Positions 51,714 to 60,067 of a DNA stretch of 64,000 nt are shown one piece after another; positions within the stretch are counted from its first letter, which is position 1; each line of letters begins with the position of its first letter. The stretch covers positions 62,001-126,000 of the forward strand of contig JANQRT010000050.1 in NCBI GenBank assembly GCA_028284385.1, given 5' to 3'. The notes beneath the pieces were generated by a model, which was not told the DNA's origin, searched no databases, and saw only the letters and a program-made list of their open reading frames with translations. Both the position numbers and the translations under genes were made by a program. The stretch is from Opitutaceae bacterium (GTDB lineage: Bacteria > Verrucomicrobiota > Verrucomicrobiia > Opitutales > Opitutaceae).

Positions 51714-52241
51714 ATGATCTTCGATCCCGTAGCTAAGTTTAGAGCTCTTTCTCCTGAAGCTCAAATAAAGGAAGGCGAGGACAGTCTGCTGGCTCACATT
51801 CTGGAGCGAGCCTCGGTCGCCCATGTCCGATACCCTAATCTAGGTATGGATACAGTCGATACGTTTCTTTCCGATCGCGATTGTCTTCGCTATCCAACTC
51901 GCTATGTTTACGAGTTCGGGGCCGAAATGGCTCCCCATCAGTTTGCTCAACCTGAACCTGATTTCCGTTCCGACGATTCGCAAGCCCTTGTCATTTATCT
52001 GAGACCACCGCTTCGAGAGCGTCCGGAATACGCGTTGCTTGCCATAGCCTATATGATCCCGCTGATTAACTACGGAGAGGTGATACGCGATGAACATTGT
52101 CTGGTCTATGCCGCGGCCTTGCTTGGAATGACTGAGGACAAGTGCTATGAGAGCCTTATGGGCCTGGCTCAGTATTGCGAATGCGAAGTTATGTATCCAG
52201 ATAATAGTGATATGCCTCATGTCTGTTCTTGTCCCGAGTAG
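51714..52241 (+). CDS. Cytoplasmic protein of unknown function with Cys-rich tail
   Basis: 175 residues from ATG 51714 (the frame continues upstream into the octahaem gene tail). No signal peptide. I do not recognise a family. The last 45 residues hold five Cys (KCYESLMGLAQYCECEVM, then HVCSCPE), a plausible metal or Fe-S site, and a His. The middle is helical (ALLAIAYMIPLINYGEVIRD). It lies 40 bases after the octahaem stop on the same strand and is the last gene of the cytochrome operon; a maturation, sensor or redox role is only a guess. Confidence 0.65.
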   Translation: MIFDPVAKFRALSPEAQIKEGEDSLLAHILERASVAHVRYPNLGMDTVDTFLSDRDCLRYPTRYVYEFGAEMAPHQFAQPEPDFRSDDSQALVIYLRPPLRERPEYALLAIAYMIPLINYGEVIRDEHCLVYAAALLGMTEDKCYESLMGLAQYCECEVMYPDNSDMPHVCSCPE

Positions 52242-52323
52242 CTACTAGCTATTCTAGCATGCTTTTAGTTGACCGGCTTATCGCTTGCTAAGCTGGCTTA
52301 ACTCTGTAGTTCTATCGCCAGAT

Positions 52324-53592
52324 ATGGCGGTCTCTTCCAGCAAGCGAATTTTCTCATGGGCATGCTTCGACTTTGCCAACTCCGCTTTTGGCACCCTGGT
52401 GCTGACGTTTATCTACAACACGTATTTTACAAAGGTCGTTGCTCGAGACGAAAACGTTGGGACGCTACAGTGGGGAAATACGGTGGCGATAGCTTCGATC
52501 GTCATAGCCATCTTCTCGCCCATGCTGGGAGCGGCAGCGGACGCGTTTGGCTGGAAAAAGCGGTTCATGGCGACTTCGATCGCCGTTGCTTGCCTGGCTA
52601 CGGCTAGTCTGTATTTTCCAGTCAAGGGAGACGTGTTGTTGGCTCTTTTCCTCTTTGGCCTAGCCCTAGTGGCCACGGAGCTATCGATTGTTTTCAACAA
52701 CGCCTTCCTTCCGGAAATCGCTCCCAAAGAAGCTCATGGAAAAGTTTCCGGCCAGGCTTTCGCCCTGGGTTATGTTGGCGGACTAATCTGTTTGCTGATC
52801 GCTTTGGTCGGCTTTGTTCCAGACCAAGGAGATCCGTGGTTTGGTCTGTCTCGTGAAAATAGTCAGAATGTGCGCGCGACCAATGTGCTGGTAGCGATCT
52901 GGTTTGCTGTATTCAGTATTCCGATTCTATGGCTTGTAAAGGAAGCCAAGCCCCCAAAACAGGGTCAAAGTCCGGCATCGGTTATACGCAGTTCGTTCAA
53001 GCGGTTAAACGATACTTTCCATCATCTGCGTACCTATCGGCAACTTTTCTGGCTCCTAGTCGCGAGACTTTTCTACAATGACGGCCTTGTTGCTATCTTC
53101 TCTTTCGGGGGCATTTACGCGACGGTGGAATTTGGTTTCACCTTTCAAGATCTGATGGTTTTTGGAATCGTCCTGAATGTGTGTTCCGGCGTCGGAGCAA
53201 TGGCCTTTAGTTTTATTGAAGATCGAATAGGCAGTCGTATCACTATTCTCATTACGCTTTACTGTCTTATCGGAGCAAGCGCCACTGCGATTTTTATTGA
53301 AAGCAAAGCCGCGTTTTGGGGGTGCGCGGTAGTGATAGGATTGTTTATTGGTCCTAACCAGTCGGCGAGCCGAGCTTATCTAAGCCGGCTCACCCCGCCT
53401 GAGAAGACAAACGAGTTTTTCGGCTTCTTCGCCTTTTCAGGAAAGGCGACTGCTTTCCTTGGACCGGTACTGTATGGCCAGCTGACAGGCCTGTTCGATT
53501 CCCAACGTGTTGGCATGATGACGGTGCCGGCGCTCTTCCTCATCGGATTGGTTTTTATGATCTGGAAAGTGAGGCCGGGAAAGATCGTATAG
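52324..53592 (+). CDS. MFS transporter, Atg22/UMF1-like
   Basis: 422 residues from ATG 52324. About twelve membrane helices. The opening SKRIFSWACFDFANSAFGTL is the family's signature (S-W-x-x-[FY]-D-x-A-N-S-x-[FY]), and GAAADAFGWKKRFM is the MFS loop 2-3 motif. FNNAFLPEIAPKEAHGKVSG and GPNQSASRAYLSRLTPPEKT are further family stretches. Members export amino acids from fungal vacuoles; bacterial substrates are unknown. An 8-bp hairpin with one wobble (52273-52296) precedes it and may separate it from the cytochrome operon. Confidence 0.85.
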   Translation: MAVSSSKRIFSWACFDFANSAFGTLVLTFIYNTYFTKVVARDENVGTLQWGNTVAIASIVIAIFSPMLGAAADAFGWKKRFMATSIAVACLATASLYFPVKGDVLLALFLFGLALVATELSIVFNNAFLPEIAPKEAHGKVSGQAFALGYVGGLICLLIALVGFVPDQGDPWFGLSRENSQNVRATNVLVAIWFAVFSIPILWLVKEAKPPKQGQSPASVIRSSFKRLNDTFHHLRTYRQLFWLLVARLFYNDGLVAIFSFGGIYATVEFGFTFQDLMVFGIVLNVCSGVGAMAFSFIEDRIGSRITILITLYCLIGASATAIFIESKAAFWGCAVVIGLFIGPNQSASRAYLSRLTPPEKTNEFFGFFAFSGKATAFLGPVLYGQLTGLFDSQRVGMMTVPALFLIGLVFMIWKVRPGKIV

Positions 53593-53609
53593 GATCTCGA
53601 GTTTTTCGG

Positions 53610-54326
53610 CTATGGCCTGCTCCAAAAGGCCATTATACCAAAGATATGTTGTGGATCGCGAAATCTTAAAGCGGATCTGCTGTATCCACTTTCTTCAGCA
53701 ATCGACTTCCAGCCCTCCCATGACTCCGGATGGTCTTTTGTCGATACGTGATCTCGAATGGAAGCTAGCTGATCTCGGTCAAACGCGTCCCAGGATGTCT
53801 CGAAATGCTGAATGGATCGCTCCAGAAAATCCTCGGGCGACTCGCCTTCATCCGTGATCAGATCATACACAATCAGGATTCCATCGGCTCGCAACTGCTT
53901 TCTAACTCTCGAGAATAGTGATATTTTAGCCTTCGTTTCCAAATGGTGAGCCGTGTATCCAAGAACACCTGCATCACTGATCTCAGAATGGAAGGTTCCC
54001 TCCTGAAACATGTCGCCCTCGACGAGCTCTACGTTGGGGATGACGCGTTCGAGATTCTTTTGGGCATACTTGAGAGCTAGTGACGTAATGTCTATTCCCC
54101 GATACCTATCGATTGAAATCGACTTTGCAACTTGGCTTATGGCGAATGAATCGCCGCATCCTAATTCCAGTACCGAAAGACGCTCCCTCGAAAGCGAAGA
54201 AAGTAGAGCGGTCTCATGTTCGATGATCTCGGCGTGGAACATGTAATTCAGACGAATAATGGTCTGATAGAATTTCCAACCTTCAAAGAAGGCTTTCGTC
54301 GCCAGGATATCCTGTTCCTTGCTCAT
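53610..54326 (-). CDS. Class I SAM-dependent methyltransferase, substrate unknown
   Basis: 238 residues. Motif I is VLELGCGDSFAISQVAKS, followed by the acidic end of strand two (YRGIDITSLALKYAQ) and VELVEGDMFQEG. Later core strands are ILIVYDLI and FGIMAFW. N-terminal helices (YQTIIRLNYMFHAEIIEH) form a cap. The target is unknown. It starts 22 bases after the TRAP DctM stop and may be cotranscribed with the transporter; it converges on the MFS gene 17 bases away. Confidence 0.75.
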   Translation of the reverse strand: MSKEQDILATKAFFEGWKFYQTIIRLNYMFHAEIIEHETALLSSLSRERLSVLELGCGDSFAISQVAKSISIDRYRGIDITSLALKYAQKNLERVIPNVELVEGDMFQEGTFHSEISDAGVLGYTAHHLETKAKISLFSRVRKQLRADGILIVYDLITDEGESPEDFLERSIQHFETSWDAFDRDQLASIRDHVSTKDHPESWEGWKSIAEESGYSRSALRFRDPQHIFGIMAFWSRP

Positions 54327-54348
54327 TGGAAGGGCGCGGCGTTAAGCG

Positions 54349-55830
54349 TCAGTAGCTGATTCCTGGAAGCCAAGTAACGAGCTTGGGAAACATTAATACA
54401 GCGACGAGCGCGATGAGCTGTATCACAATAAAGGGGACAACTCCTTTATAAATGTCTTTGAGTGTTATCCCTTTGGGAGTGACTCCTTTGATGTAGAATA
54501 AAGCGAATCCCACGGGTGGTGTCAGGAACGATGTCTGTAGAGCTACAGCGCATAGGATGGCAAACCATATCAACGCTGGTCGCGAAGACTCGTCCATTCC
54601 GCTTTCAGCTAGCCAAGCGAAGTCCATGTCGCCAATCATCGGGCCCACGATCGGCAGCATGATCATGGTGATTTCGATCCATTCTAAAAAGAATCCCAGA
54701 GCGAAGATGATCGCTAAAACGACCAAAATCGTTCCATAATTTCCCGAACCGATATCGACGATAGCGTTGGCTATCATTTCGTCGCCACCTAGACGACGCA
54801 GCACAAGCGAGAAGCAGGTTGCTCCAATGAAGATGGCTGCCAGGAATCCCATGGTCTGCATTGTATCGAAAAGAGACCTACGGAATGCAAAAAAAGTGAA
54901 AGTCGTGGAATCCTTCAGTCTGGTTGCGACACTTTGGTTCAAGAGGTCCTTGTCAGATTTGACGTGAGTGGCCTTGAATTTCCGGATCAGAAAGCGAACC
55001 GAAAATGCCAGTAGAACGGCGCCCATAGCGCCCATGCCGCTAGACTCGGTGGGTGTGGCGATACCAAAGAAAATCGAACCCAGAACCAGCCCGATGAGGA
55101 AGACGGCAGGTACGAAAGTGATGAAGAGGTAGAGCCAATCCCATGCCGTCAGCTTCTCGACATTCCTTGGTCTGGGAGCGCATTCCGGTTTCAGAAACGA
55201 ATAAGCCGTAATGTAAATGATATACATCCCGCCCAGGATCAGTCCGGGAAAAACGGCTCCCATGAATAGGTCTCCAGTGGATACATCAAGTTGGGCGGCC
55301 ATCAAAATCAGCATGATACTGGGCGGAATCAGAATGCCCAATGTCCCGGCGCTGCAAACCGTTCCGGTCGCTAGGGCGGGAGAGTACTTGAGTCGCATCA
55401 TTGCAGGCAGAGTGAGCGTGCCTAGCAGTACGACGGAAGCCCCAATGATGCCAGTCGAGGCTGCAAGCATGATCCCGATAATCGTTACACCCAACGCGAG
55501 CCCGCCTGGCACTCGACCAAGAACTCGTTGTAGCGACTGCATCATGTTTTCCGCGACTCCCGAGTGATCGAGCACGTTGCCCATGAGAATAAACATCGGC
55601 AAGGCGACCAGTACATCGCTTTTCATTATTCCGAAGACTCTATCCACGACGATTGAAAATCGTCGGAAAGATAGTCCTGTATCCATTCCAAACCATACAT
55701 CGATTAGCACGGCGATGGCGGTCACCGCAATGGCGGATCCCCCCAAAGAGAATCCAACCGGAACGCCCAGAAAGAGCATGCCGATGAACAATCCCATCAA
55801 TACGAATATCAATACCGTGCTAGGATCCAT
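54349..55830 (-). CDS. dctM: TRAP transporter large permease subunit
   Basis: 493 residues from ATG 55830, which overlaps the end of dctQ by 11 bases. The DctM fold: MDPSTVLIFVLMGLFIGMLFLGVPVGFSLG, SGVAENMMQSLQRVLGRVPGGL, GILIPPSIMLILMAAQLDVSTGDL, IFFGIATPTESSGMGAMGA and QTSFLTPPVGFALFYIKGV, the re-entrant segments of the family. A long cytoplasmic insert (about 270-320) is present. It forms one system with the DctQ and DctP genes upstream, separate from the TatT-type TRAP at 11-15 kb. Confidence 0.94.
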   Translation of the reverse strand: MDPSTVLIFVLMGLFIGMLFLGVPVGFSLGGSAIAVTAIAVLIDVWFGMDTGLSFRRFSIVVDRVFGIMKSDVLVALPMFILMGNVLDHSGVAENMMQSLQRVLGRVPGGLALGVTIIGIMLAASTGIIGASVVLLGTLTLPAMMRLKYSPALATGTVCSAGTLGILIPPSIMLILMAAQLDVSTGDLFMGAVFPGLILGGMYIIYITAYSFLKPECAPRPRNVEKLTAWDWLYLFITFVPAVFLIGLVLGSIFFGIATPTESSGMGAMGAVLLAFSVRFLIRKFKATHVKSDKDLLNQSVATRLKDSTTFTFFAFRRSLFDTMQTMGFLAAIFIGATCFSLVLRRLGGDEMIANAIVDIGSGNYGTILVVLAIIFALGFFLEWIEITMIMLPIVGPMIGDMDFAWLAESGMDESSRPALIWFAILCAVALQTSFLTPPVGFALFYIKGVTPKGITLKDIYKGVVPFIVIQLIALVAVLMFPKLVTWLPGISY

Positions 55831-56341
55831 GGCGCTTAGAGCCGTCTTTGCGACGTTTGTTTGTAGCAATCAGAATGGCTCTGGCTACCGCTTCAACCAG
55901 AAGGAGCAGGCAACTCAAAGGTAGAAGGCCTTTCACGAGCCAAAGCCAAGGCATGCCGCCTGGGTTTGGGGAGCTTTCTCCTCGCAAGAAGGCCTTGACC
56001 GTAAAATCCCATCCATGCCAAAGAAGAAAAGCGTAAAGCGGGATCAGAAAGAAAACGATGCCCAAAAGATCGACCATTCGCTTCATTTTGTCCGAATACT
56101 TTTGATACACGAAATCGACTCTCACGTGTCCATCGACTGTCATTGTGTAGGAGAGGCCAAGCACCATGGACATGGCGAACAAGTACCATAGCGAATCCTC
56201 CAAAGCCGTATTGGTAATGCCATACGCGTATCGAAGCGTGACCTGCGTTACAATCGCGATCAGCAAGACTGCCATCGACCACGAAGACAGTCTTCCGATG
56301 ATAGTAATCACTCGCTCGATACTTTCAGCAATGGATCTCAT
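55820..56341 (-). CDS. dctQ: TRAP transporter small permease subunit
   Basis: 173 residues with four membrane helices, beginning ERVITIIGRLSSWSMAVLLIAIVTQVTLRY. The motif around ALEDSLWYLFAMSMVLGLSYT and DGHVRVDFVY is conserved in DctQ proteins. A loop bearing GESSPNPGGMPWLWLVKGLLP precedes the last helix, a feature seen in the mannitol/chloroaromatic-type branch. It works with the DctM subunit overlapping its end and the DctP lipoprotein just upstream. Confidence 0.93.
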   Translation of the reverse strand: MRSIAESIERVITIIGRLSSWSMAVLLIAIVTQVTLRYAYGITNTALEDSLWYLFAMSMVLGLSYTMTVDGHVRVDFVYQKYSDKMKRMVDLLGIVFFLIPLYAFLLWHGWDFTVKAFLRGESSPNPGGMPWLWLVKGLLPLSCLLLLVEAVARAILIATNKRRKDGSKRHGS

Positions 56342-56378
56342 AGCGAGTGCAAGTGGCTTGCCGATTTTCGGAGCGCAA

Positions 56379-57461
56379 CTATTTCAAATAGCCAATCTCT
56401 CCCCAAGTCGCGTATTCAGCGCGGAAGGACGATAGGTCGTCCCACACTTTTTTGAAAAACGCGTCCTTAGCCGCTTGTTCGGCAACCACTTCTTCCCAAG
56501 TCTTCCTAAAAAGCTCTAGCATTTCCGGGCTCCAGTCTTTGACAATTACTCCGTGATTTTCCACGTTTTCCTTGATTGCCCTCGCTTGGATGGCGTCGCT
56601 GTAGGCAAGATGGTCGATAATGCCTGCGCGACTGACCGTCTCTATCTGGGCTTGCTGTGTTTCGGAAAGGTCATTCCAGACCTCTTTGTTGATGAGTATT
56701 TCGAACAAGGTCGCCTGCTGGTGCCAGCCTGGAAAGTAGTTGTATTTCACCACCTTATGAAATCCTTGATTAGCGTCAACTGAAGGGAGCGCGTATTCCG
56801 TTGCGTCGATCACGCCTTTTTCAAGGGCCGGAAAGATTTCCGCTCCAGGTAGGACGGAAACGGATACGCCCAGTTTTCCCATTACAAGACCGCCCAGTCC
56901 GAAGAAACGCATCTTCAGGTTCTTCAGATCGTCCGGACCTTTTATCTCCTTAGCGAACCAACCGCTCGTTTCCGGAGGGATCATGCCGCAGACCAGCACT
57001 TTCACATTGAAGCCAGCCTGGTCATACATTTCCTGATACAATGTCATGCCGTTTCCATGATAGAGCCATGCCACGAATTCGTTGGGGCTCGGTCCGAAAG
57101 GAACTGCGGAAAAGATGGGAGCTGAGGGGATTTTGCCCATCCAGAAGCCGGATGTGCCGTAGCCTGCGTCAACTTTTCCGTCCGATACGGCGTCTAGGAT
57201 TTCCAGCGGTCCAACCAGCGCGCCGGCGTCGAAAACTTCTAGATCGATATTCCCTCCGCTGACTTTTTCCAGTTTCTCGGAAAGATGAACGATGTGCTCG
57301 CCTACAATGTGCGTATTGGAAGGCAGATAAGACGCTAGTTCTATTTTAACTTTTCTTGCCGTCGGACCGGAAGCGCCATCGCTTCCGTGGTCGGATGGAG
57401 ATGAGCAGCTAGCAATTAGAAAGCCGGCCGACGCTAGTATTAAAGTGAGGGAGTAACGCAT
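56379..57461 (-). CDS. dctP: TRAP transporter solute-binding lipoprotein
   Basis: 360 residues. The lipobox is LIASC (Cys19). The mature protein matches the DctP branch that includes TakP: GNIDLEVFDAGALVGPLEILDAVSDGKVDAG, GWFAKEIKGPDDLKNLKMRFFGLGG, VLPGAEIFPALEKGVIDATEY and FPGWHQQATLFEILINKEVW. The Arg in KMRFFG is the carboxylate-binding residue, and ligands in this branch are often 2-oxoacids or other organic acids. First gene of dctPQM. Confidence 0.93.
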   Translation of the reverse strand: MRYSLTLILASAGFLIASCSSPSDHGSDGASGPTARKVKIELASYLPSNTHIVGEHIVHLSEKLEKVSGGNIDLEVFDAGALVGPLEILDAVSDGKVDAGYGTSGFWMGKIPSAPIFSAVPFGPSPNEFVAWLYHGNGMTLYQEMYDQAGFNVKVLVCGMIPPETSGWFAKEIKGPDDLKNLKMRFFGLGGLVMGKLGVSVSVLPGAEIFPALEKGVIDATEYALPSVDANQGFHKVVKYNYFPGWHQQATLFEILINKEVWNDLSETQQAQIETVSRAGIIDHLAYSDAIQARAIKENVENHGVIVKDWSPEMLELFRKTWEEVVAEQAAKDAFFKKVWDDLSSFRAEYATWGEIGYLK

Positions 57462-57694
57462 GAGAAACTTATTAGTGGTAGCATATGGGCGCCAGATCTC
57501 TGCTTAGCATCTTGCCGCTACATATGGAACTGGTAAGGTCATCAAAGCGAAACGCCTTGCGCAATCCCTTTTTCCCTGTTGCGGCTTTCGAAATTCGAAG
57601 CCTGGCGAGGGTTCTCGCCCATTCGATTCGCAAGGCAACTCCCTTTCCTTTGTGAAAGCCGACGAGTCCGGGCAATCTGAGCGAGAAGGCGGAT
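57462..57694. other. Gene-free spacer upstream of dctPQM
   Basis: I find no credible gene in these ~230 bases. The clearest structure is GGCGAG-GGTT-CTCGCC (57604-57619), a perfect 6-bp stem without a T-run, followed on the + strand by coding-like but low-complexity sequence. The dctP promoter is expected here. Confidence 0.4.
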
Positions 57695-58060
57695 TTACAA
57701 ATCGTTCTGCTCTTTGACTCTCGAATCGACGAGCTCGATAAGCTCGTCCAAGTTGGCGCACACGTTTATCTCCTCGCCGGTTATTAATGCGGATATGCGA
57801 TCATCCTCGTTCTTGAAAACCGCCGGCAGAGCTGTGCTCTCCTCCGGATAGCTTTTCCTGAATTCGTTTCGGTGCAGGAATTCCTTTTCTACCGGAAGCG
57901 ACTGAATAAATCGCCTCCATTTGTTAAGCATTCCCGTCATGCCATAGGTGAATTGGCACAGACGACATTCATAGGTTCGAGGCGATATCACCTTGTGAAT
58001 CGTGTCGGTGACCGCGTTGAAGATCCCGTCATCCGCATTGTATACAAGAATCAATTTCAT
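57695..58060 (-). CDS. Small cytoplasmic protein of unknown function (GIY-like N-terminus, CRLC motif)
   Basis: 121 residues. It opens MKLILVYNADDGIFNAVTDTIHKVISP followed by CRLCQFTYGMTG, a Cys-x2-Cys pair with conserved surroundings, then WRRFIQSL and EFRKSYP. I have seen this pattern in conserved bacterial proteins of unknown function; the Cys pair could bind metal. No signal peptide. It reads leftward between cmoB and dctP with about 100 bases on its upstream side. Confidence 0.7.
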   Translation of the reverse strand: MKLILVYNADDGIFNAVTDTIHKVISPRTYECRLCQFTYGMTGMLNKWRRFIQSLPVEKEFLHRNEFRKSYPEESTALPAVFKNEDDRISALITGEEINVCANLDELIELVDSRVKEQNDL

Positions 58061-58161
58061 GGCTGCTTAGGTCTAAACGATCTAAGCTTCTTTTTGAATT
58101 TAGCAAACGCGGGAGGTTAACTTCTTCCCTGTTTTTAGAAGAGTGCCACCAACTGAGGTTC

Positions 58162-59148
58162 TTAAAGGCTAGCTATAAAAATGGCCCTTTGAGGAGCGGG
58201 ATGGCCTTCGATCGTTTTCAGGGAGTCATCGGGATCGAGAAAATCTGATAGCGATTCGAATCGCATCCATTCGGTGCTACGCTGCTCTTCGGTATGGGTT
58301 TTCGAGATACTTGCCATTCTTATGTTTTGATAGCCTGCGCGCCTGAGCCATTTTTCCATTGCGAGGGGGGAGGGGATGAACCAGACGTTTCGCATTTTCG
58401 CGTACCGGCCTTTGGGAGTCAGAACATGATCTTCGGAGCCTTCCGTTACTAAGGTCTCCAAGACCAGTTCTCCTCCTGGGCGTATAAATGACGCCACGTC
58501 AAAGAGATGATCGATGGGCGAGCGCCGGTGATAAAGCACGCCCATTGAGAAGACCGTATCGAACATCGGTAAAGGCTTCGGCAGACTATCGATTCCTAAA
58601 GGTAGGATATAGCATCGATCTGAATTCCTGGCATAGGTTCGAGCGACGAAATTCTGAAATACATACAGTAGGAAGGGATCAGTCCCGACCACCAGCTTTG
58701 CTCCTTCGCCCAGCATTCGCCATCCATAGTAGCCATTCCCGCTTCCAATATCCAAGACGAGTCGGTCCTTTAGAGGCGCTATAGCGTTCTTTAATCGATC
58801 CCATTTCAGATTCGATCGCCATTCGGTATCGATATGGATGTCGAAGAAATCGAACGGACCTTTCCGCCATGGATGGAAAGATTGGAGGGTCTCCCGAAGC
58901 GAGGTTTGCATTCCTGGAGCGAGATCCGCTTTTTCGCCGAAACGAACGGTCGCACTGCCATAGTCTACCGACGATGGAGTGGCTGCTGGAAGTTTTTCCA
59001 AGGCCTTTTGCCAATTGGGAAGATGGCCATTCTTTGTCTCATCAAACTCCTGTTCGCACAATGCCGGTAGCGTTTCCAGCCAATGCTTCAGTGGAGTGGA
59101 CTCGAGAAAGCTGAAGAACGATTGATAGTATTCTTTAATCACCTTCAC
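58162..59148 (-). CDS. cmoB: tRNA U34 carboxymethyltransferase
   Basis: 328 residues from GTG 59148, close to the 323 of E. coli CmoB; the frame continues 32 codons further inside cmoA, but that part has no family match. HWLETLP, HPWRKGPFDFFDIHIDTEWRSN, VLDIGSGNGYYGWRMLGEGA, FDTVFSMGVLYHRRSPIDHL and STEWMRFESLSDFLDPDDS align by eye with CmoB. It transfers a carboxymethyl group from carboxy-SAM to 5-hydroxyuridine 34 of family-box tRNAs. cmoA, which makes carboxy-SAM, lies immediately upstream. Confidence 0.93.
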   Translation of the reverse strand: MKVIKEYYQSFFSFLESTPLKHWLETLPALCEQEFDETKNGHLPNWQKALEKLPAATPSSVDYGSATVRFGEKADLAPGMQTSLRETLQSFHPWRKGPFDFFDIHIDTEWRSNLKWDRLKNAIAPLKDRLVLDIGSGNGYYGWRMLGEGAKLVVGTDPFLLYVFQNFVARTYARNSDRCYILPLGIDSLPKPLPMFDTVFSMGVLYHRRSPIDHLFDVASFIRPGGELVLETLVTEGSEDHVLTPKGRYAKMRNVWFIPSPLAMEKWLRRAGYQNIRMASISKTHTEEQRSTEWMRFESLSDFLDPDDSLKTIEGHPAPQRAIFIASL

Positions 59149-59164
59149 CGCTTCGCTAAGTTGA

Positions 59165-59899
59165 TCAGTCCTTGAATGCGACCATCGAAACGAAATTGAA
59201 GCACTGCAGCCACGTTTCGCTGACTGTGAAACCAGCTTCATCAAGACGCTGTTTATGAGCTGAAATGGATTCGGGGATTAGGACGTTTTCCAATGCGTTT
59301 CTCTTCTGACTAATCTCCAACTGGCTATATCCCTGGCTTCTCTTGAAATCATGATGAAGCTTTGTCATCCGTTCCTGGATACTCGCCTCTTCAAATTCTA
59401 TCTTTTCCGACAGAAGCAGGATGCCTCCCGGCAAAAGGCCTTCTTGAATCCTGCTTAAGAGCGGCAGCCTCTTTTCTTTCGGAATAAATTGTAGAGTGAA
59501 GTTTAGGACGACGATTGACGCGTTTTCAATCGACGTATCCAGAATATCCTGATGAAGCAAAGTATACTGGCTGTTCTCCATCGATTGAGCGAGGTTCCGC
59601 TGACACCGTTCCAGCATAGGTTTCGAGTTGTCTACGCCGACGAAACTCACACTGCTATCCAGACCTGCGTTCATCGCCATCATTCCGGCACCCAGGGAGC
59701 ATCCCAGGTCGTATACGCGTGAATCTGCTTGAGCGTATCTTTGCGCGATCAGCGGCAACAAGGAAAGCGTCATCCCATAGCCTGGCACTGAACGTTTTAT
59801 CATATCCTCGAAAACGCCGGCCACCTTATCGTCGAATTCAAATTCGCCGGTCTCTATGATTTCTTTAGCAAACAGCACGTCTCTAGAGGATTCGCCCAT
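59165..59899 (-). CDS. cmoA: Carboxy-SAM synthase
   Basis: 244 residues, as in E. coli CmoA (247). Segments DDKVAGVFEDMIKRSVPGYG, VYDLGCSLGAGMMAMNAG, IVVLNFTLQFIPKEKR, HHDFKRSQGYSQLEISQKR and QCFNFVSMVAFKD are characteristic. It converts SAM and prephenate to carboxy-S-adenosylmethionine for CmoB. Its stop is 17 bases before the preferred cmoB start. The 168-base divergent spacer to miaB holds both promoters; nothing else is evident in it. Confidence 0.94.
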   Translation of the reverse strand: MGESSRDVLFAKEIIETGEFEFDDKVAGVFEDMIKRSVPGYGMTLSLLPLIAQRYAQADSRVYDLGCSLGAGMMAMNAGLDSSVSFVGVDNSKPMLERCQRNLAQSMENSQYTLLHQDILDTSIENASIVVLNFTLQFIPKEKRLPLLSRIQEGLLPGGILLLSEKIEFEEASIQERMTKLHHDFKRSQGYSQLEISQKRNALENVLIPESISAHKQRLDEAGFTVSETWLQCFNFVSMVAFKD

Positions 59900-60067
59900 A
59901 GAGAGCTAGCTTGGCGGATGGCCTTTACGGAGCGATGAAAAATGTTCCTCGACCCGTATTCAGAAGGGAAAATGCTAAAAGATGGGCCTCGGTTCGCCTT
60001 TTTCACGGGTTGCGCTTCGAGTTTGACCTAGGCTCGGATCGAGCTATGCCCATTGGGTTCTCGATTT

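Noticed and set aside
57504-57761. 85-codon leftward frame upstream of dctP
   Set aside because: It overlaps the start of no known domain, is Arg/Pro-biased and overlaps the conserved gene at 57695 in another frame.
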